Source of the DNA: JAAELZ01 sp965223465
Lineage (GTDB): Bacteria > Pseudomonadota > Gammaproteobacteria > Arenicellales > Poriferihabitantaceae
DNA length: 64,000 nt
Reading direction: 5' to 3'
Assembly (NCBI GenBank): GCA_965223465.1
Contig: OZ245025.1
Span: forward strand, 1,798,001 to 1,862,000
Shown: one piece after another, positions 28,301-38,684 of the stretch
Layout: every line of letters starts with the position of its first letter
Position numbering within the stretch: the stretch's first letter is position 1
Translations under genes and position numbers: made by a program
The notes under the pieces: generated by a model
Told to the model about the DNA's origin: nothing
Database searches by the model: none
The model's input: only the letters and a program-made list of their open reading frames with translations

Positions 28301-29416
28301 TTAGTTGGCCTTCTTTTGACGCGTAAGATACGTCGGCGTTGCCATTTCCCATAATCGACTGGCGGTACGTTTGAACGGTTCAGCTAGCTCGGTTCCAGTA
28401 TAAAGTTGATCTGGTGGCTGCGCGGCTGAGACCACCAAATTCACATCATGATCGTAGGCTGTGTCAATCAAGTTGATAAATCGACGCGTTGCAGAATCAT
28501 CGTCTGACCCAAGTTCTGGCACGTCTGACACAATAATGGTACTAAACTGATTGGAAAGTTGAACATAGTCTTTTTGCGAACGATAAGTCTGACACAAGTT
28601 TTCAAAATCAAACCAGGCTACATCATCTACTACGCTTAGCGCCTTAATTGCGCGACCCGCGATCGAAATCTGCCTGGGCTGCGGTTCCGCTAAACCAGTA
28701 AGCTGCGTGTGACAAAGGGCGATGCCCGCGTCAGCTACCTGACCGAGGGGTGAGAAATAGATCTCGACGCATATCCAGGCGTGCCGGCGAAAATCTCGCT
28801 GTCCGTCAACATGCACCAAAGCACAATATTGTTTTATCAACGCGATGGCTGGCAGAAACGAATCCCGCTGAATACCATTATGGTATAAATCATCCGGGTG
28901 TATATTTGAGGTTGTAACAATAATCACCCCTTGCTCAGTCAGGTGCTTGAGCAAACGATGCAAAATCATGGCATCGGCAATATCCGTCACCATAAATTCA
29001 TCCAGACATAGCAATCTGTATTTTTCCGCCACTTGTTGTGCGACAAATTTGAGTGGATCCTGTTTATCCTCTTGCTGGCCTTTTCGTGTGTGCACCCACA
29101 ACATAAAACGGTGAAAATGAATACGCCATTTATATTCGGTTGGGGCGTTTTCAAAAAACAGATTCATCAAATAGGTTTTACCCCGCCCCACCCCGCCCCA
29201 AATGTAAACGCCTTTGGGAGCGCTATCCACTTGATTTGATAAAAACCATTTTCTTAAACCATTTCCCCGGCTACCAGAAGGCTTGTCTACTTGGGCCAAC
29301 ATTTCGTTGTATAAGCGAGATAACTCACTTACCAGTAGTCGCTGTGAGGGATCTTCGAGCACCTCGCCCGAATCGATGTGTTTTTGAATAAGCGCTTTAA
29401 ATCCCATCGGAGTCAA
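28301..29416 (-). CDS. zapE: cell division ATPase ZapE
   Basis: 371-residue AFG1-type AAA ATPase associated with the Z ring. Walker A (GGVGRGKTYLMNLFFE), Walker B (LLCLDEFMVTDIADAMIL) and the sensor region (VIIVTTSNIHPDDLYHNG) are typical. Length is normal. Overlaps the downstream-strand neighbour yrfG by 4 bases, so the two are likely cotranscribed with yrfG first. Confidence 0.94.
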   Translation of the reverse strand: MTPMGFKALIQKHIDSGEVLEDPSQRLLVSELSRLYNEMLAQVDKPSGSRGNGLRKWFLSNQVDSAPKGVYIWGGVGRGKTYLMNLFFENAPTEYKWRIHFHRFMLWVHTRKGQQEDKQDPLKFVAQQVAEKYRLLCLDEFMVTDIADAMILHRLLKHLTEQGVIIVTTSNIHPDDLYHNGIQRDSFLPAIALIKQYCALVHVDGQRDFRRHAWICVEIYFSPLGQVADAGIALCHTQLTGLAEPQPRQISIAGRAIKALSVVDDVAWFDFENLCQTYRSQKDYVQLSNQFSTIIVSDVPELGSDDDSATRRFINLIDTAYDHDVNLVVSAAQPPDQLYTGTELAEPFKRTASRLWEMATPTYLTRQKKAN

Positions 29417-30093
29417 GCCCTGCTTTCATTGGGGATTGCCCGACCGGGCATGATTTGAGAGAAATCTTGCAACAACGTGTATTGCTCGTGACATAAGTCA
29501 GCCCCAGTAGAATCAGGCCGCACAATACCAAACAGATGAGCAATACCATACGCATGGGCGCAATCGAGCACGCTAAAATTATCGTCTATAAATAAAGTTT
29601 GTTCAGGATCAAATTCTAACTTTTGGTGCACCTGCTCCCAAATACCCTCACTTTCCTTTGCCAGGCCGAGCACGTGTGAGCTAATCACTTGATCAAACGC
29701 ACTCGCCAAACCAGTCATCTCCATCTTAAGTGCAATCGTATCTTGATGCGCATTGGTAAATAAAATAATTTGCTTACCCGCGCCACGCAATGCTTCCAGA
29801 AATTGTTTTACCAGGGGTCGAGGCTTGATCAAATGCGCAACTTCGCGCTTTAATTCGATAATGGGTAGCGCCAATTCCTGCGACCAGAAATCCGTACAAT
29901 ACCAATCCAGCCTGCCCCTTAGTTCAGTCATCCTCGGAAACAAATGTGCTTTCGCCTGTTCAAGATCCACCGCGTGGCGTTCAGCGTAGCGCATCGGTAC
30001 ATGCTCAAGCCAGAAATAGTTATCAAAACGCAGATCGAGTAGCGTTCCATCCATATCTAAAAATACCGTGCTTACTTTCTGCCAATCGATCAT
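29413..30093 (-). CDS. yrfG: GMP/IMP nucleotidase (YrfG-type HAD phosphatase)
   Basis: 226-residue HAD-superfamily phosphatase. Motif I DMDGTLLDLRFDNYFW matches the YrfG group closely, with motif II ILFTNAH and motif III/IV (AKESEG, LFIDDNFSVLDCA). In E. coli the protein hydrolyses purine nucleotide monophosphates. It overlaps zapE by four bases. Confidence 0.88.
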   Translation of the reverse strand: MIDWQKVSTVFLDMDGTLLDLRFDNYFWLEHVPMRYAERHAVDLEQAKAHLFPRMTELRGRLDWYCTDFWSQELALPIIELKREVAHLIKPRPLVKQFLEALRGAGKQIILFTNAHQDTIALKMEMTGLASAFDQVISSHVLGLAKESEGIWEQVHQKLEFDPEQTLFIDDNFSVLDCAHAYGIAHLFGIVRPDSTGADLCHEQYTLLQDFSQIMPGRAIPNESRA

Positions 30094-30342
30094 ATCTGTG
30101 TTCCAAATACCATCTGCTTAATCCAATCAAAACGCAGGCAATACTACTCATTCTCAAGCCGAGCGTAAATGTAAATCCCGCTTGATCGTGATTTGCCTAG
30201 GTAAAAACTCATTCCCATCACCAACAAAACAGTCTCGCCCTAATTTTTATGCTTTATCATGCCAAATTCGGACGACACCTATTGAGGTTTGTGCGGTGCG
30301 GCGGTAGTATTTGTGCTCTCCCAATTACCCGCAATTTGAATC

Positions 30343-31221
30343 ATGTTTACAGGCAGTATGGTCGCCCTGGTCACGCCAATGCAAGACGACGGAAGCGTAG
30401 ATTACACCGCATTGGAAAAACTGGTTGAATTTCATATCGAAAACCAGACCGATGCAATCGTTTCGGTCGGAACTTCCGGCGAATCGGCCACCCTTACCCA
30501 TGACGAAAACATTGACGTCGTTAAGCAAACTATTCGCTTCGCTGCGGGGCGCGTACCCATTATTGCAGGAACCGGCTCAAACAGCACCGCCGAAGCGATA
30601 GAAATGACCACACGAGCGCACCAAGCAGGTGCGGACGCAGTATTATTGGTCGTACCTTATTACAATAAGCCCGAGCAACAGGGCCTGTATTTACATTTTA
30701 AAGCAATTGCGGAGGCGGTCAGCATTCCCCAGATTTTATATAACGTACCTGGGCGTACTGCACGCAATATGGAGAACGAAACAACACTTAAGTTGGCCCA
30801 GATATCCAATATTGTTGGCATTAAGGATGCGACTGCGGATATGCAATCTGGGGCGGCGCTATGCCAGCAAGCACCGGATGGCTTTAGTATCTGGTCGGGT
30901 GACGATGGGACAACACTCGAACTCATGCAGCTGGGAGGCAAGGGCTGTATTTCGGTGACTGCCAACATTGCTCCAAAGCAAATGCACCAAATGTGCGCAG
31001 CCGCCCTTACCGGTGATTATGATCTCGCTGGTAATTTAAACCAGGCCCTCATTGCATTACATGAAAACCTATTTATCGAAGCGAACCCCATTCCGGCTAA
31101 ATATGCGCTGTCACACATGGGCTTGATACAGAACAACCTGCGCCTGCCCCTTACCCATCTCGCAAGTGAGCACCAGGCAGCTGTTGAACGTGCTATCCAG
31201 ACAGCAGGAATTACCATTTAG
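30343..31221 (+). CDS. dapA: 4-hydroxy-tetrahydrodipicolinate synthase DapA
   Basis: 292-residue class I aldolase condensing pyruvate with aspartate semialdehyde, the first committed step of lysine and diaminopimelate synthesis. Visible marks: MFTGSMVALVTPMQDDGSVD, VGTSGESATLTHDE, the Tyr motif VPYYNKPEQQGLY, and the Schiff-base lysine in IVGIKDATADM. Normal length. It starts a plus-strand run with the PurC-like gene and purL; in E. coli dapA is also near purC. Confidence 0.97.
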   Translation: MFTGSMVALVTPMQDDGSVDYTALEKLVEFHIENQTDAIVSVGTSGESATLTHDENIDVVKQTIRFAAGRVPIIAGTGSNSTAEAIEMTTRAHQAGADAVLLVVPYYNKPEQQGLYLHFKAIAEAVSIPQILYNVPGRTARNMENETTLKLAQISNIVGIKDATADMQSGAALCQQAPDGFSIWSGDDGTTLELMQLGGKGCISVTANIAPKQMHQMCAAALTGDYDLAGNLNQALIALHENLFIEANPIPAKYALSHMGLIQNNLRLPLTHLASEHQAAVERAIQTAGITI

Positions 31222-31303
31222 TATAACCCAATACTAGCCGAACGAGATTCGTTGGCTGCCATTGAAAACTTTTTTAAGATTGATCTAAATTATCTAGCTC
31301 CTT

Positions 31304-32593
31304 ATGCCATCTATAAGCTTTCGTGACCATAAGCCCTCGCTAGACACACCTATTTATAAAGGATCGGTGCAGAATTTACATGCGGCGCCGGGTAAGGATG
31401 GATACCTCATAAGCGAAACCACATCTGGTGGATCGGTTTTCGATATCGGTACGATTTATCACATTCCAGGTAGCGATATCGCACGCGCCGCTTTTCGACA
31501 TTATGTATTCACGAAATTGGCTAACCCTAAAACCTGGCAACAGCTCCGTACACACTTAAAGGAGCACAGCTATATTAACGGCAACAGGGTTAACGCATTA
31601 TTGGATCGATTGTGTGAACAGGGAGCCCATACCCATCACGCCGGCATGCTGGATTCAAATACATGGGATGTTAAAAACACAGACTTCCCCGATACGCTCA
31701 GCAACCTGACGTTAATCAGGAACTTTCATATTAATAAACCACAGCCTGTAGCCTACGCCAATACCCATTTTTTTGACTACGCTTCCTATCGGCAATTAAA
31801 CAGTTTTGTCATCCCGCTTGAGTATATCGTCAGGTTCGGTGTGACCAGTGGGTCTTCTATCCTGAATATCTACCACTCGCTACAGGGTAAAGCCAAATCA
31901 CAATATCTTAGCGAGCTAGGCCAAACCAAACCACTTAAGGCATGGTCCAAATTTGAGACGCTTATCAGCGATTTCACCACCAAGTATGAACCCAGCGATC
32001 GAAGTGTCTCAAAACAAGAAGCCGCACTAATATCCAGTGTAAGTGGTGAGCAATTCGTAGAGTCCATCATACTCACGCAATTGGCTTCTTTTGTGGTACA
32101 ACATTTATTTCAACAAATGGGGCTTTACCTGTGGGACTTAAAATGGGAATTAGCCAAACAGGCCGATAAATTGGTGTTTGTCGATACCATTGATACCGAC
32201 TCCGTGCGCGCGACCTTAAAACTGGACTACCAAAATCACCGCAGTTTTGTTCACTTTAATAAACAGTCCATGCGTGATTACTACAAAATCATGCATGCGG
32301 ACTGGTATGCGGCGATCAATGATGCCAAAAACCAGGCCTCGGCCACCCATCGAACCTTCCTTAGTATCCTGCAGGAAGGCCAAGAAACCAATCACTATCC
32401 ACAAACGCCAGACGTCGATCCTCGATTTCTTGCGATTCAAGGAAACAAATTTAACTTCATCAAGCGGTTCGTGCTGGAAAATGGGCAAGCTGACAACTAC
32501 CAGGCCGAAGCCACAAAGATCGCGCATCAAGAAATCGATTTTTACGCAGATTCAGGACAACTAGAACAATACCTGTCGTTAAATGGTTGTTAA
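31304..32593 (+). CDS. enlarged SAICAR synthetase (PurC)-like protein
   Basis: 429 residues. Order of motifs follows PurC: IYKGSVQNLH (like the Gly-rich ATP-binding start), ETTSGGSVFDIG (the TDRxSAFD position), NSFVIPLEYIVRFGVTSGSS (the IPLEVVVRN strand), LYLWDLKWELAK (the DFKLEFG position) and VFVDTIDTDSVRATL (DEISPDS position). It is, however, nearly twice the size of common PurC and several catalytic motifs are altered, so it may be a divergent clade. Position directly before purL (18 bases) supports a purine role. No other purC is in the window. Confidence 0.65.
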   Translation: MPSISFRDHKPSLDTPIYKGSVQNLHAAPGKDGYLISETTSGGSVFDIGTIYHIPGSDIARAAFRHYVFTKLANPKTWQQLRTHLKEHSYINGNRVNALLDRLCEQGAHTHHAGMLDSNTWDVKNTDFPDTLSNLTLIRNFHINKPQPVAYANTHFFDYASYRQLNSFVIPLEYIVRFGVTSGSSILNIYHSLQGKAKSQYLSELGQTKPLKAWSKFETLISDFTTKYEPSDRSVSKQEAALISSVSGEQFVESIILTQLASFVVQHLFQQMGLYLWDLKWELAKQADKLVFVDTIDTDSVRATLKLDYQNHRSFVHFNKQSMRDYYKIMHADWYAAINDAKNQASATHRTFLSILQEGQETNHYPQTPDVDPRFLAIQGNKFNFIKRFVLENGQADNYQAEATKIAHQEIDFYADSGQLEQYLSLNGC

Positions 32594-32611
32594 AAAACGC
32601 ATTTTTACGCT

Positions 32612-35600
32612 ATGCTGAGTATTAAAGGCGCATCTGCGCTATCCACTTTTCGTCAACAAAAAGTCCTCAAACAAGTACAAGCGCATTGCGCGGACTGTAT
32701 CGATATTGCAGCGGATTACTTTCACTTTATCGAGCTTAATGCCGAGCTAAACACTAAAGAGATGACCACGCTTGGCAAACTGCTGGAGTATGGTCCGCAC
32801 CGAGAACACGTTAAGCTAAAAGGCGCACATCAGTTTTTAAGTATTCCGCGCGTCGGCACTATAACCCCTTGGTCTACCAAAGCAACGGATATCGCCTTAC
32901 ACTGCGGACTGCATAAAATCGAGCGCATCGAACGCGGTATTCTATGGCAAATTGATACGGGCGGTTCGAGCAACAAACAAACCGTATATGATCAGATAGA
33001 AGGTGTGCTGATCGACCCGATGACGGAAGCCTTATTATCTGATCCGGATGTTGCTGATCGTATTTTCGCACATGCCGCACCAACCCCGTTTAACACCATC
33101 GATATTCTGGGAGGTGGTTTGCCTGCATTACAGCAAGCCAATCGCGAGTTTGGCTTCGCACTAACCACAGAGGATCAGGATTACCTACTCAATCAATTTA
33201 CCCAACTGGAGCGCAACCCGACTGATGCCGAGCTCATGATGTTTGCGCAGGTTAATTCCGAGCATTGTCGACATAAAATATTCAATGCTGACTGGACGAT
33301 TGATAGTGAACCACAAACCCTTTCACCGTTTAAAATGATCCGTCATACGCATGCGCAAAATAGTAGAAATACGCTGGTCGCGTATCACGATAATGCTGCA
33401 GTGATAAAGGGCGCAACCGCCGGACGATTTTTCCCCGATGCGCAAAGCGGGCAATACCAGTACACTGAAGAACCCATTCATATTGCGATTAAAGTCGAAA
33501 CCCATAACCACCCCACCGCGATCTCGCCTTTTCCTGGTGCGGCAACCGGTTCAGGTGGTGAAATTCGTGATGAAGGGGCGACTGGACGTGGTGGCAAACC
33601 CAAGGCGGGCCTAACAGGCTTTAGCGTCTCTCATCTGCGCCTGCCAGATGCACCGCGCAGCTGGGAGCAGGCTGCTTCCTCTCCTAAGCGCATTGCCAGC
33701 CCTTTGCAAATCATGCTGGAAGGTCCGATTGGTGCAGCTGCGTTTAACAACGAATTCGGCCGCCCCAATTTATGCGGTTATTTTCGTACCTTTGAGCACA
33801 GTAATGTGGATGACGGGGATAATACCTCACGACGTGGTTATCACAAACCGATTATGCTGGCGGGGGGTCTGGGTAATATTCGCGAACAGCATATCGAAAA
33901 GCAACGCTTTGACGCAGGTGCAGTATTGATCGTGTTGGGTGGTCCGGCCATGTTAATTGGCTTGGGTGGAGGGGCGGCCTCGAGTATGGCCAGCGGGATC
34001 AGCAGCGAAGATCTAGATTACGCTTCAGTGCAACGCGGTAACCCTGAAATGCAACGCCGCTGCCAGGAAGTCATTGATCGTTGCTGGGCAATGGATGCGG
34101 AAAACCCAATTTTATGGATTCATGATGTGGGTGCAGGCGGGCTGTCCAACGCGCTACCTGAATTGGTTCAGGATTCAGGACGTTCGGGCTATTTTGAGTT
34201 GCGCAGAGTATTAAACGACGACCCAGGCATGTCACCCATGCAAATCTGGTGTAATGAATCGCAGGAACGCTATGTGCTCGCCATTGCCCCGGAAAAACAA
34301 AAGCTATTTGAAGCTATCTGCCAACGAGAGCGCGCGTTGTATGCCATCGTGGGCAGGGCCACCAATGACGGTAAACTGACTTTAAGCGATCATCACTTCG
34401 AGACCAATGGCGCGGATAAACCCCATCCGATTGATTTACCCATGGAAGTTTTATTTGGCTTACCCCCCAAAATGGAAATTAATACAGAGCGCCATGCTCC
34501 CACGTTATCGCCATTGCGTATTGAACCGCGCGGTATCGAGGACAGCTTACTCGAAGTGTTACGCCACCCCAGCGTGGCCGATAAAACCTTTTTAATCAGC
34601 ATTGGTGATAGAAGTATTACTGGCTTGATTGCGCGAGATCAAATGGTCGGACCCTGGCAGGTTCCAGTGGCAGATTTGGCGGTAACATTGTCAGGTTTTA
34701 ATAGCTACGCGGGCGAGGCCATGGCGATGGGTGAGCGCACACCACTCGCGTTATTAGATGCACCCAGCAGCGGTCGCATGGCGATTGGCGAAGCTTTGAC
34801 TAATATTGCCGCCGCACCGATTATGGATATTCAGGATATTAAACTTTCCGCCAATTGGATGGTACCCGCGGGTGAGCCGGGTGAAAACGCCAATTTGTAC
34901 GACACCTGTAAGGCGATTGCAATGGAGCTTTGTCCTGACCTCGGTATTTCTATCCCGGTGGGTAAAGATTCGATGTCGATGCGGACCGTATGGTCAGACA
35001 CCCACGAGCATAAAGTAGTTGCGCCACTTTCGCTGATTATTTCTGCATTTGCGCCGGTTACTGATGCACGACAAACCTTAACTCCGGAAATACAGCATCA
35101 ACCGAACACCAGCCTATGGCTGCTTGATCTAGGAGGTGGCCAACATCGCCTGGGCGGTTCCATTTTCGCCCAAACCCAACAGCAACTGGGTGACACGCCC
35201 GCAGATGTTGATGATGCTGGGGTACTTAAAGGGTTTTTCAGTTTCATGCAAGCCGCTAATCTGCAAGGTCTGCTACTGGCTTATCATGATCGCTCGGATG
35301 GTGGTCTGATCACGACCCTTTGTGAAATGGCATTTGCTGGACGCTGTGGTCTTGAAATCAACTTGGGTGATGACCCAGCCTCGAGTGAGGCCATTCTATT
35401 CAATGAAGAATTGGGCGCCGTCGTTCAGGTGCGTAACGCCGACCAGCAGGAGCTAGAAGCGCTGGCCCTAAAACATGGCATCGAAACAATACTAATGCGC
35501 ATCGGCCACCATACTAATGACGAACAAATCAGCATTTTGCATCAGGGTACAACCGCCCTCGACAGTTCGCGAATTAAGCTGCATCGTGCTTGGTCAGAGA

Positions 35601-36514
35601 CCACCTACCATATGCAATCTTTGCGGGACCATCCCGCGTGCGCGCAACAAGAATATGATCGCATCCTAGACAACCAAGATCCGGGTTTGAGTGCGGATAT
35701 TTCGTTTGAGTTACATACCCCAGAAATTGGGTTGGGTGCGGCACCGAAAATGGCCATACTACGCGAACAAGGGGTAAATGGACAAATTGAAATGGCGGCG
35801 GCGTTTGATCTTGCTGGCTTTGAGGCGATAGACGTTACCATGAGTGATCTGGTGGATGGCCGGCATGTACTGAACGAATTTCAGGGGTTTGTTGCCTGCG
35901 GCGGCTTTTCCTTTGGCGATGTATTGGGTGCGGGTGAAGGTTGGGCAAAATCGATTTTATTCAACCAGCAACTGCGGAATCAATTTGAAGCGTATTTTTC
36001 TTCCGAAAACCATCTTGTACTTGGCATCTGTAATGGCTGTCAAATGTTGGCATCATTATCGGATATTATTCCAGGCACACTTGATTGGCCACATTTTGTT
36101 CGCAATCGTTCGGAACAATTTGAAGCGCGCTATGTCATGGCGGAGATCGTCGACAGTCCCTCGCTTTTTTTCCGTGGGATGGCAGGTAGTCAACTACCCA
36201 TTGCGGTTGCACATGGTGAAGGTCGGGTTGAATTTAGTTCGAAAAAATCGGCCGAGGCATTTCTGGCATCAAATAGAACCAGCCTGCGTTATGTGGATAA
36301 TCATGGCAACGTCACCGAACAATATCCGAGCAACCCGAATGGCTCTCTGCAGGGCATTACCGGTATTACCAGTGATTCAGGTCTTGTGACCCTGATGATG
36401 CCCCATCCAGAGCGCACTACGCGCACGGTCAACCACTCCTGGGCACCCAGTGAATGGGGTAAAATAAGCCCCTGGATGCAGCTTTTTTATAACGCTCGTA
36501 GCTATTTTCAATAA
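32612..36514 (+). CDS. purL: phosphoribosylformylglycinamidine synthase PurL
   Basis: 1300-residue fused enzyme of purine synthesis, converting FGAR to FGAM with glutamine. The synthetase half shows the family's FNADWTIDSEPQ, KVETHNHPTAISPFPGAATG and GDGLSNALPE-type blocks (here GAGGLSNALPELVQDSGRSG). The C-terminal class I glutaminase domain (about residues 1040-1300) has the nucleophile in LGICNGCQML and the His/Glu in MPHPERTTR. Length is that of the large gammaproteobacterial form. Confidence 0.97.
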   Translation: MLSIKGASALSTFRQQKVLKQVQAHCADCIDIAADYFHFIELNAELNTKEMTTLGKLLEYGPHREHVKLKGAHQFLSIPRVGTITPWSTKATDIALHCGLHKIERIERGILWQIDTGGSSNKQTVYDQIEGVLIDPMTEALLSDPDVADRIFAHAAPTPFNTIDILGGGLPALQQANREFGFALTTEDQDYLLNQFTQLERNPTDAELMMFAQVNSEHCRHKIFNADWTIDSEPQTLSPFKMIRHTHAQNSRNTLVAYHDNAAVIKGATAGRFFPDAQSGQYQYTEEPIHIAIKVETHNHPTAISPFPGAATGSGGEIRDEGATGRGGKPKAGLTGFSVSHLRLPDAPRSWEQAASSPKRIASPLQIMLEGPIGAAAFNNEFGRPNLCGYFRTFEHSNVDDGDNTSRRGYHKPIMLAGGLGNIREQHIEKQRFDAGAVLIVLGGPAMLIGLGGGAASSMASGISSEDLDYASVQRGNPEMQRRCQEVIDRCWAMDAENPILWIHDVGAGGLSNALPELVQDSGRSGYFELRRVLNDDPGMSPMQIWCNESQERYVLAIAPEKQKLFEAICQRERALYAIVGRATNDGKLTLSDHHFETNGADKPHPIDLPMEVLFGLPPKMEINTERHAPTLSPLRIEPRGIEDSLLEVLRHPSVADKTFLISIGDRSITGLIARDQMVGPWQVPVADLAVTLSGFNSYAGEAMAMGERTPLALLDAPSSGRMAIGEALTNIAAAPIMDIQDIKLSANWMVPAGEPGENANLYDTCKAIAMELCPDLGISIPVGKDSMSMRTVWSDTHEHKVVAPLSLIISAFAPVTDARQTLTPEIQHQPNTSLWLLDLGGGQHRLGGSIFAQTQQQLGDTPADVDDAGVLKGFFSFMQAANLQGLLLAYHDRSDGGLITTLCEMAFAGRCGLEINLGDDPASSEAILFNEELGAVVQVRNADQQELEALALKHGIETILMRIGHHTNDEQISILHQGTTALDSSRIKLHRAWSETTYHMQSLRDHPACAQQEYDRILDNQDPGLSADISFELHTPEIGLGAAPKMAILREQGVNGQIEMAAAFDLAGFEAIDVTMSDLVDGRHVLNEFQGFVACGGFSFGDVLGAGEGWAKSILFNQQLRNQFEAYFSSENHLVLGICNGCQMLASLSDIIPGTLDWPHFVRNRSEQFEARYVMAEIVDSPSLFFRGMAGSQLPIAVAHGEGRVEFSSKKSAEAFLASNRTSLRYVDNHGNVTEQYPSNPNGSLQGITGITSDSGLVTLMMPHPERTTRTVNHSWAPSEWGKISPWMQLFYNARSYFQ

Positions 36515-36531
36515 ATCCGTTTGTAACCCCC

Positions 36532-36966
36532 ATGGCCACTAAATTTAGTTTTCAACATTATCTGATTCGGCTGCTGGCTGCGCTGATATTGGTTTGTGCA
36601 ACGTATAACCCTATCGCACCTTATTCGTTTTATGCTTGGGCTATTGAACCTGCGCTCAAAGATTTTACCCATTTAAGTGTGCTGCATGGTTTTGTCGGTA
36701 TCGTGTTGTTAATCGGATGGGTGATTTTCCTGCGTGCTACCTCTCGCTCGTTGGGCTTTGTTGGCATTATGCTGGCCAGCGCGTTTTTCACTATGCTGAT
36801 TTGGCTGCTGATCGATCAGGGTTGGTTATCGCTGGATAAAAGCAGTACCTTAAGCTGGGTGATTATCTTTGCGCTGAGTGCGGTATTGGCGATCGGCATG
36901 TCATGGTCGCATGTGCGGCGTCGGTTCAGCGGACAGTATGATGTCGATGAAACAGATGATCGTTAA
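36532..36966 (+). CDS. small four-helix membrane protein (DUF6524-like)
   Basis: 144 residues with four hydrophobic segments. The start FSFQHYLIRLLAALILVCAT then YNPIAPYSFYAWAIEP resembles the DUF6524 family as I recall it; function unknown. It begins 17 bases after purL and its stop overlaps the stop of gluQRS on the other strand by four bases. Confidence 0.65.
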   Translation: MATKFSFQHYLIRLLAALILVCATYNPIAPYSFYAWAIEPALKDFTHLSVLHGFVGIVLLIGWVIFLRATSRSLGFVGIMLASAFFTMLIWLLIDQGWLSLDKSSTLSWVIIFALSAVLAIGMSWSHVRRRFSGQYDVDETDDR

Positions 36967-37910
36967 AACGGCGAAAGATGGGCTAACAGTTCGGCCAGAC
37001 TAAGCGGTTTTTCAACGTCAATCAATTCAAGCTCATGGGCCAGTTGTCCCACTACCTGCTCCGGCGATTGCCCAATTTCACGTAGCATCTGCAGAGAATC
37101 TGCACCATCGCGTTTAGCCAGTTTGTCTCCCAGCTCATTGGTCTTGAGCGGCAAATGCCAAAATCTCGGCGGCGCTGCACCCAAGGCATTAAATAATGCG
37201 ATTTGTCCAGGTGTTGAGTCCAGCAGATCCGCACCACGCACCACATCGGTAATACCCATTTGAATATCATCGACCACACTCACGAGCTGGTAAGCGAATA
37301 AACCATTGAAGCGTTTTACGATGATGTCACCCCAGGCAGCAGCGACATTTTGCGCCTGATCTCCAGCAACCTGATCGCTAAACAGAATCGTTTCATCAGG
37401 AACTTTACAGCGCCATACAAATTGCTGTCCCGGAAAGATATCCTCCAGCTGCTTGCCGCGACACGTACCGGGGTAAACATAGTGTCCTGCCTCATTGGGC
37501 TTGACGACTTTGTGTCGTATGTCCTGGCGTGAACAGGTGCAAGGGTAGAGTAAGCTCAGCTGTTTAGGTTTGCTGAAAGCCGTTTGGTAATGGCGAATAA
37601 AATGGCTTTCAGTATAGATATTTTGCTCATCAGGTAGGTAAAGAACATCTTCAAATTGATCCCAATCCAGGCCCAACCAGCGTAAATCATCGACGATCTG
37701 CGCTGCGCTGCCAGGTTTCACGCGCGGCGTATCGATATCATCCATGCGCAGGGCAAATTCACCGTCTGCCAACCGCGTTTGCAACCACGCCACAATAGCC
37801 GTACGAATATTGCCTAAATGCTGAACCCCGCTTGGGCTAGGTGCGTAACGGCCTCGAACCTGTCCTTTTTGGTCAGATGCTACTTGCAATAATCGGTATT
37901 TCAAACACAT
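36963..37910 (-). CDS. gluQ: glutamyl-Q tRNA(Asp) synthetase GluQRS
   Basis: 315-residue truncated glutamyl-tRNA synthetase paralogue that attaches glutamate to queuosine in tRNA(Asp). Seen: GRYAPSPSGVQHLGNIRTAI (HIGH-like), zinc-ligand region CTCSRQD ... YPGTCRGK, and the KMSKS-like LGDKLAKRDGA. The anticodon-binding domain of true GluRS is absent, and the length is that of YadB-type enzymes. The gene faces the CbbY-like gene start to start with 24 bases between them. Confidence 0.93.
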   Translation of the reverse strand: MCLKYRLLQVASDQKGQVRGRYAPSPSGVQHLGNIRTAIVAWLQTRLADGEFALRMDDIDTPRVKPGSAAQIVDDLRWLGLDWDQFEDVLYLPDEQNIYTESHFIRHYQTAFSKPKQLSLLYPCTCSRQDIRHKVVKPNEAGHYVYPGTCRGKQLEDIFPGQQFVWRCKVPDETILFSDQVAGDQAQNVAAAWGDIIVKRFNGLFAYQLVSVVDDIQMGITDVVRGADLLDSTPGQIALFNALGAAPPRFWHLPLKTNELGDKLAKRDGADSLQMLREIGQSPEQVVGQLAHELELIDVEKPLSLAELLAHLSPF

Positions 37911-37934
37911 ACCTTATTTTATAAGCTTCTTAAT

Positions 37935-38684
37935 ATGTTAAAAGCACTGATTTTTGATGTAGACGGGACCTTGGCCGATACCGAACGAGACGGCCACCGG
38001 GTTGCGTTTAACCTTGCCTTTGAGGCCGCAGGATTGGACTGGCATTGGGACGCCGACCTTTATGGTGAACTCTTGGCGGTTACCGGTGGTAAAGAGCGTA
38101 TGCGCTTCTATGCCGAGCATTATGATACCGATTTTGCTGCGCAACCGGGTACAGACGTAATAATCAAACAACTCCATGCCAATAAAACAGCGCACTACTT
38201 AGCGTTGTTGAATGCAGGTAAAATTCCACTGCGACCGGGAGTTGAACGGTTGCTCAACGAAGCCCGCACAGCGGGGTTAATCCTGGCGATCGCCACCACC
38301 ACGACACCAGAAAATGTGCGCGCCCTAATCAACAATACCCTCGGTTCTGAGGCGTTCAGTTGGTTCGCCTTTATTGGTGCGGGCGACGTGGTACCCGCGA
38401 AAAAACCTGCACCCGATATTTATCAGCTGGTGCTCAAACAACTTGGTTTACCACCCCACGACTGCCTGGCATTTGAGGATTCTGAAAATGGGTTGCATGC
38501 TTCTCTGGGTGCAGGTTTAAAAACAATCATAACAACCAATGAATACACCAAAGATCATGATTTTACTGGTGCCACTATCATACTAGATCAACTTGGAGAA
38601 AAAGAACAAGTCACTAACGTGCGTATCGGTAAGCTGAAGAAACCCTATATTGATGTTGGGGCATTGCTCGCATTAGTCGACTAA
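37935..38684 (+). CDS. CbbY-type HAD phosphatase
   Basis: 249 residues. HAD motif I (IFDVDGTLADTERDGHRVAF), the CbbY cap with LLAVTGGKERMRFYAEH, motif III (KPAPDIYQL) and motif IV (AFEDSENGLHASLGAGL) are all present. CbbY proteins dephosphorylate xylulose-1,5-bisphosphate, a RuBisCO inhibitor, but close homologues occur widely in bacteria without RuBisCO, so a general sugar-phosphate phosphatase is possible. No Calvin-cycle gene is in the window. Confidence 0.85.
   Translation: MLKALIFDVDGTLADTERDGHRVAFNLAFEAAGLDWHWDADLYGELLAVTGGKERMRFYAEHYDTDFAAQPGTDVIIKQLHANKTAHYLALLNAGKIPLRPGVERLLNEARTAGLILAIATTTTPENVRALINNTLGSEAFSWFAFIGAGDVVPAKKPAPDIYQLVLKQLGLPPHDCLAFEDSENGLHASLGAGLKTIITTNEYTKDHDFTGATIILDQLGEKEQVTNVRIGKLKKPYIDVGALLALVD

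Noticed and set aside
37935..38684. CbbY-like gene as a sign of a Calvin cycle
   Set aside because: No RuBisCO or other Calvin-cycle gene is in the window, and such phosphatases occur widely without it.
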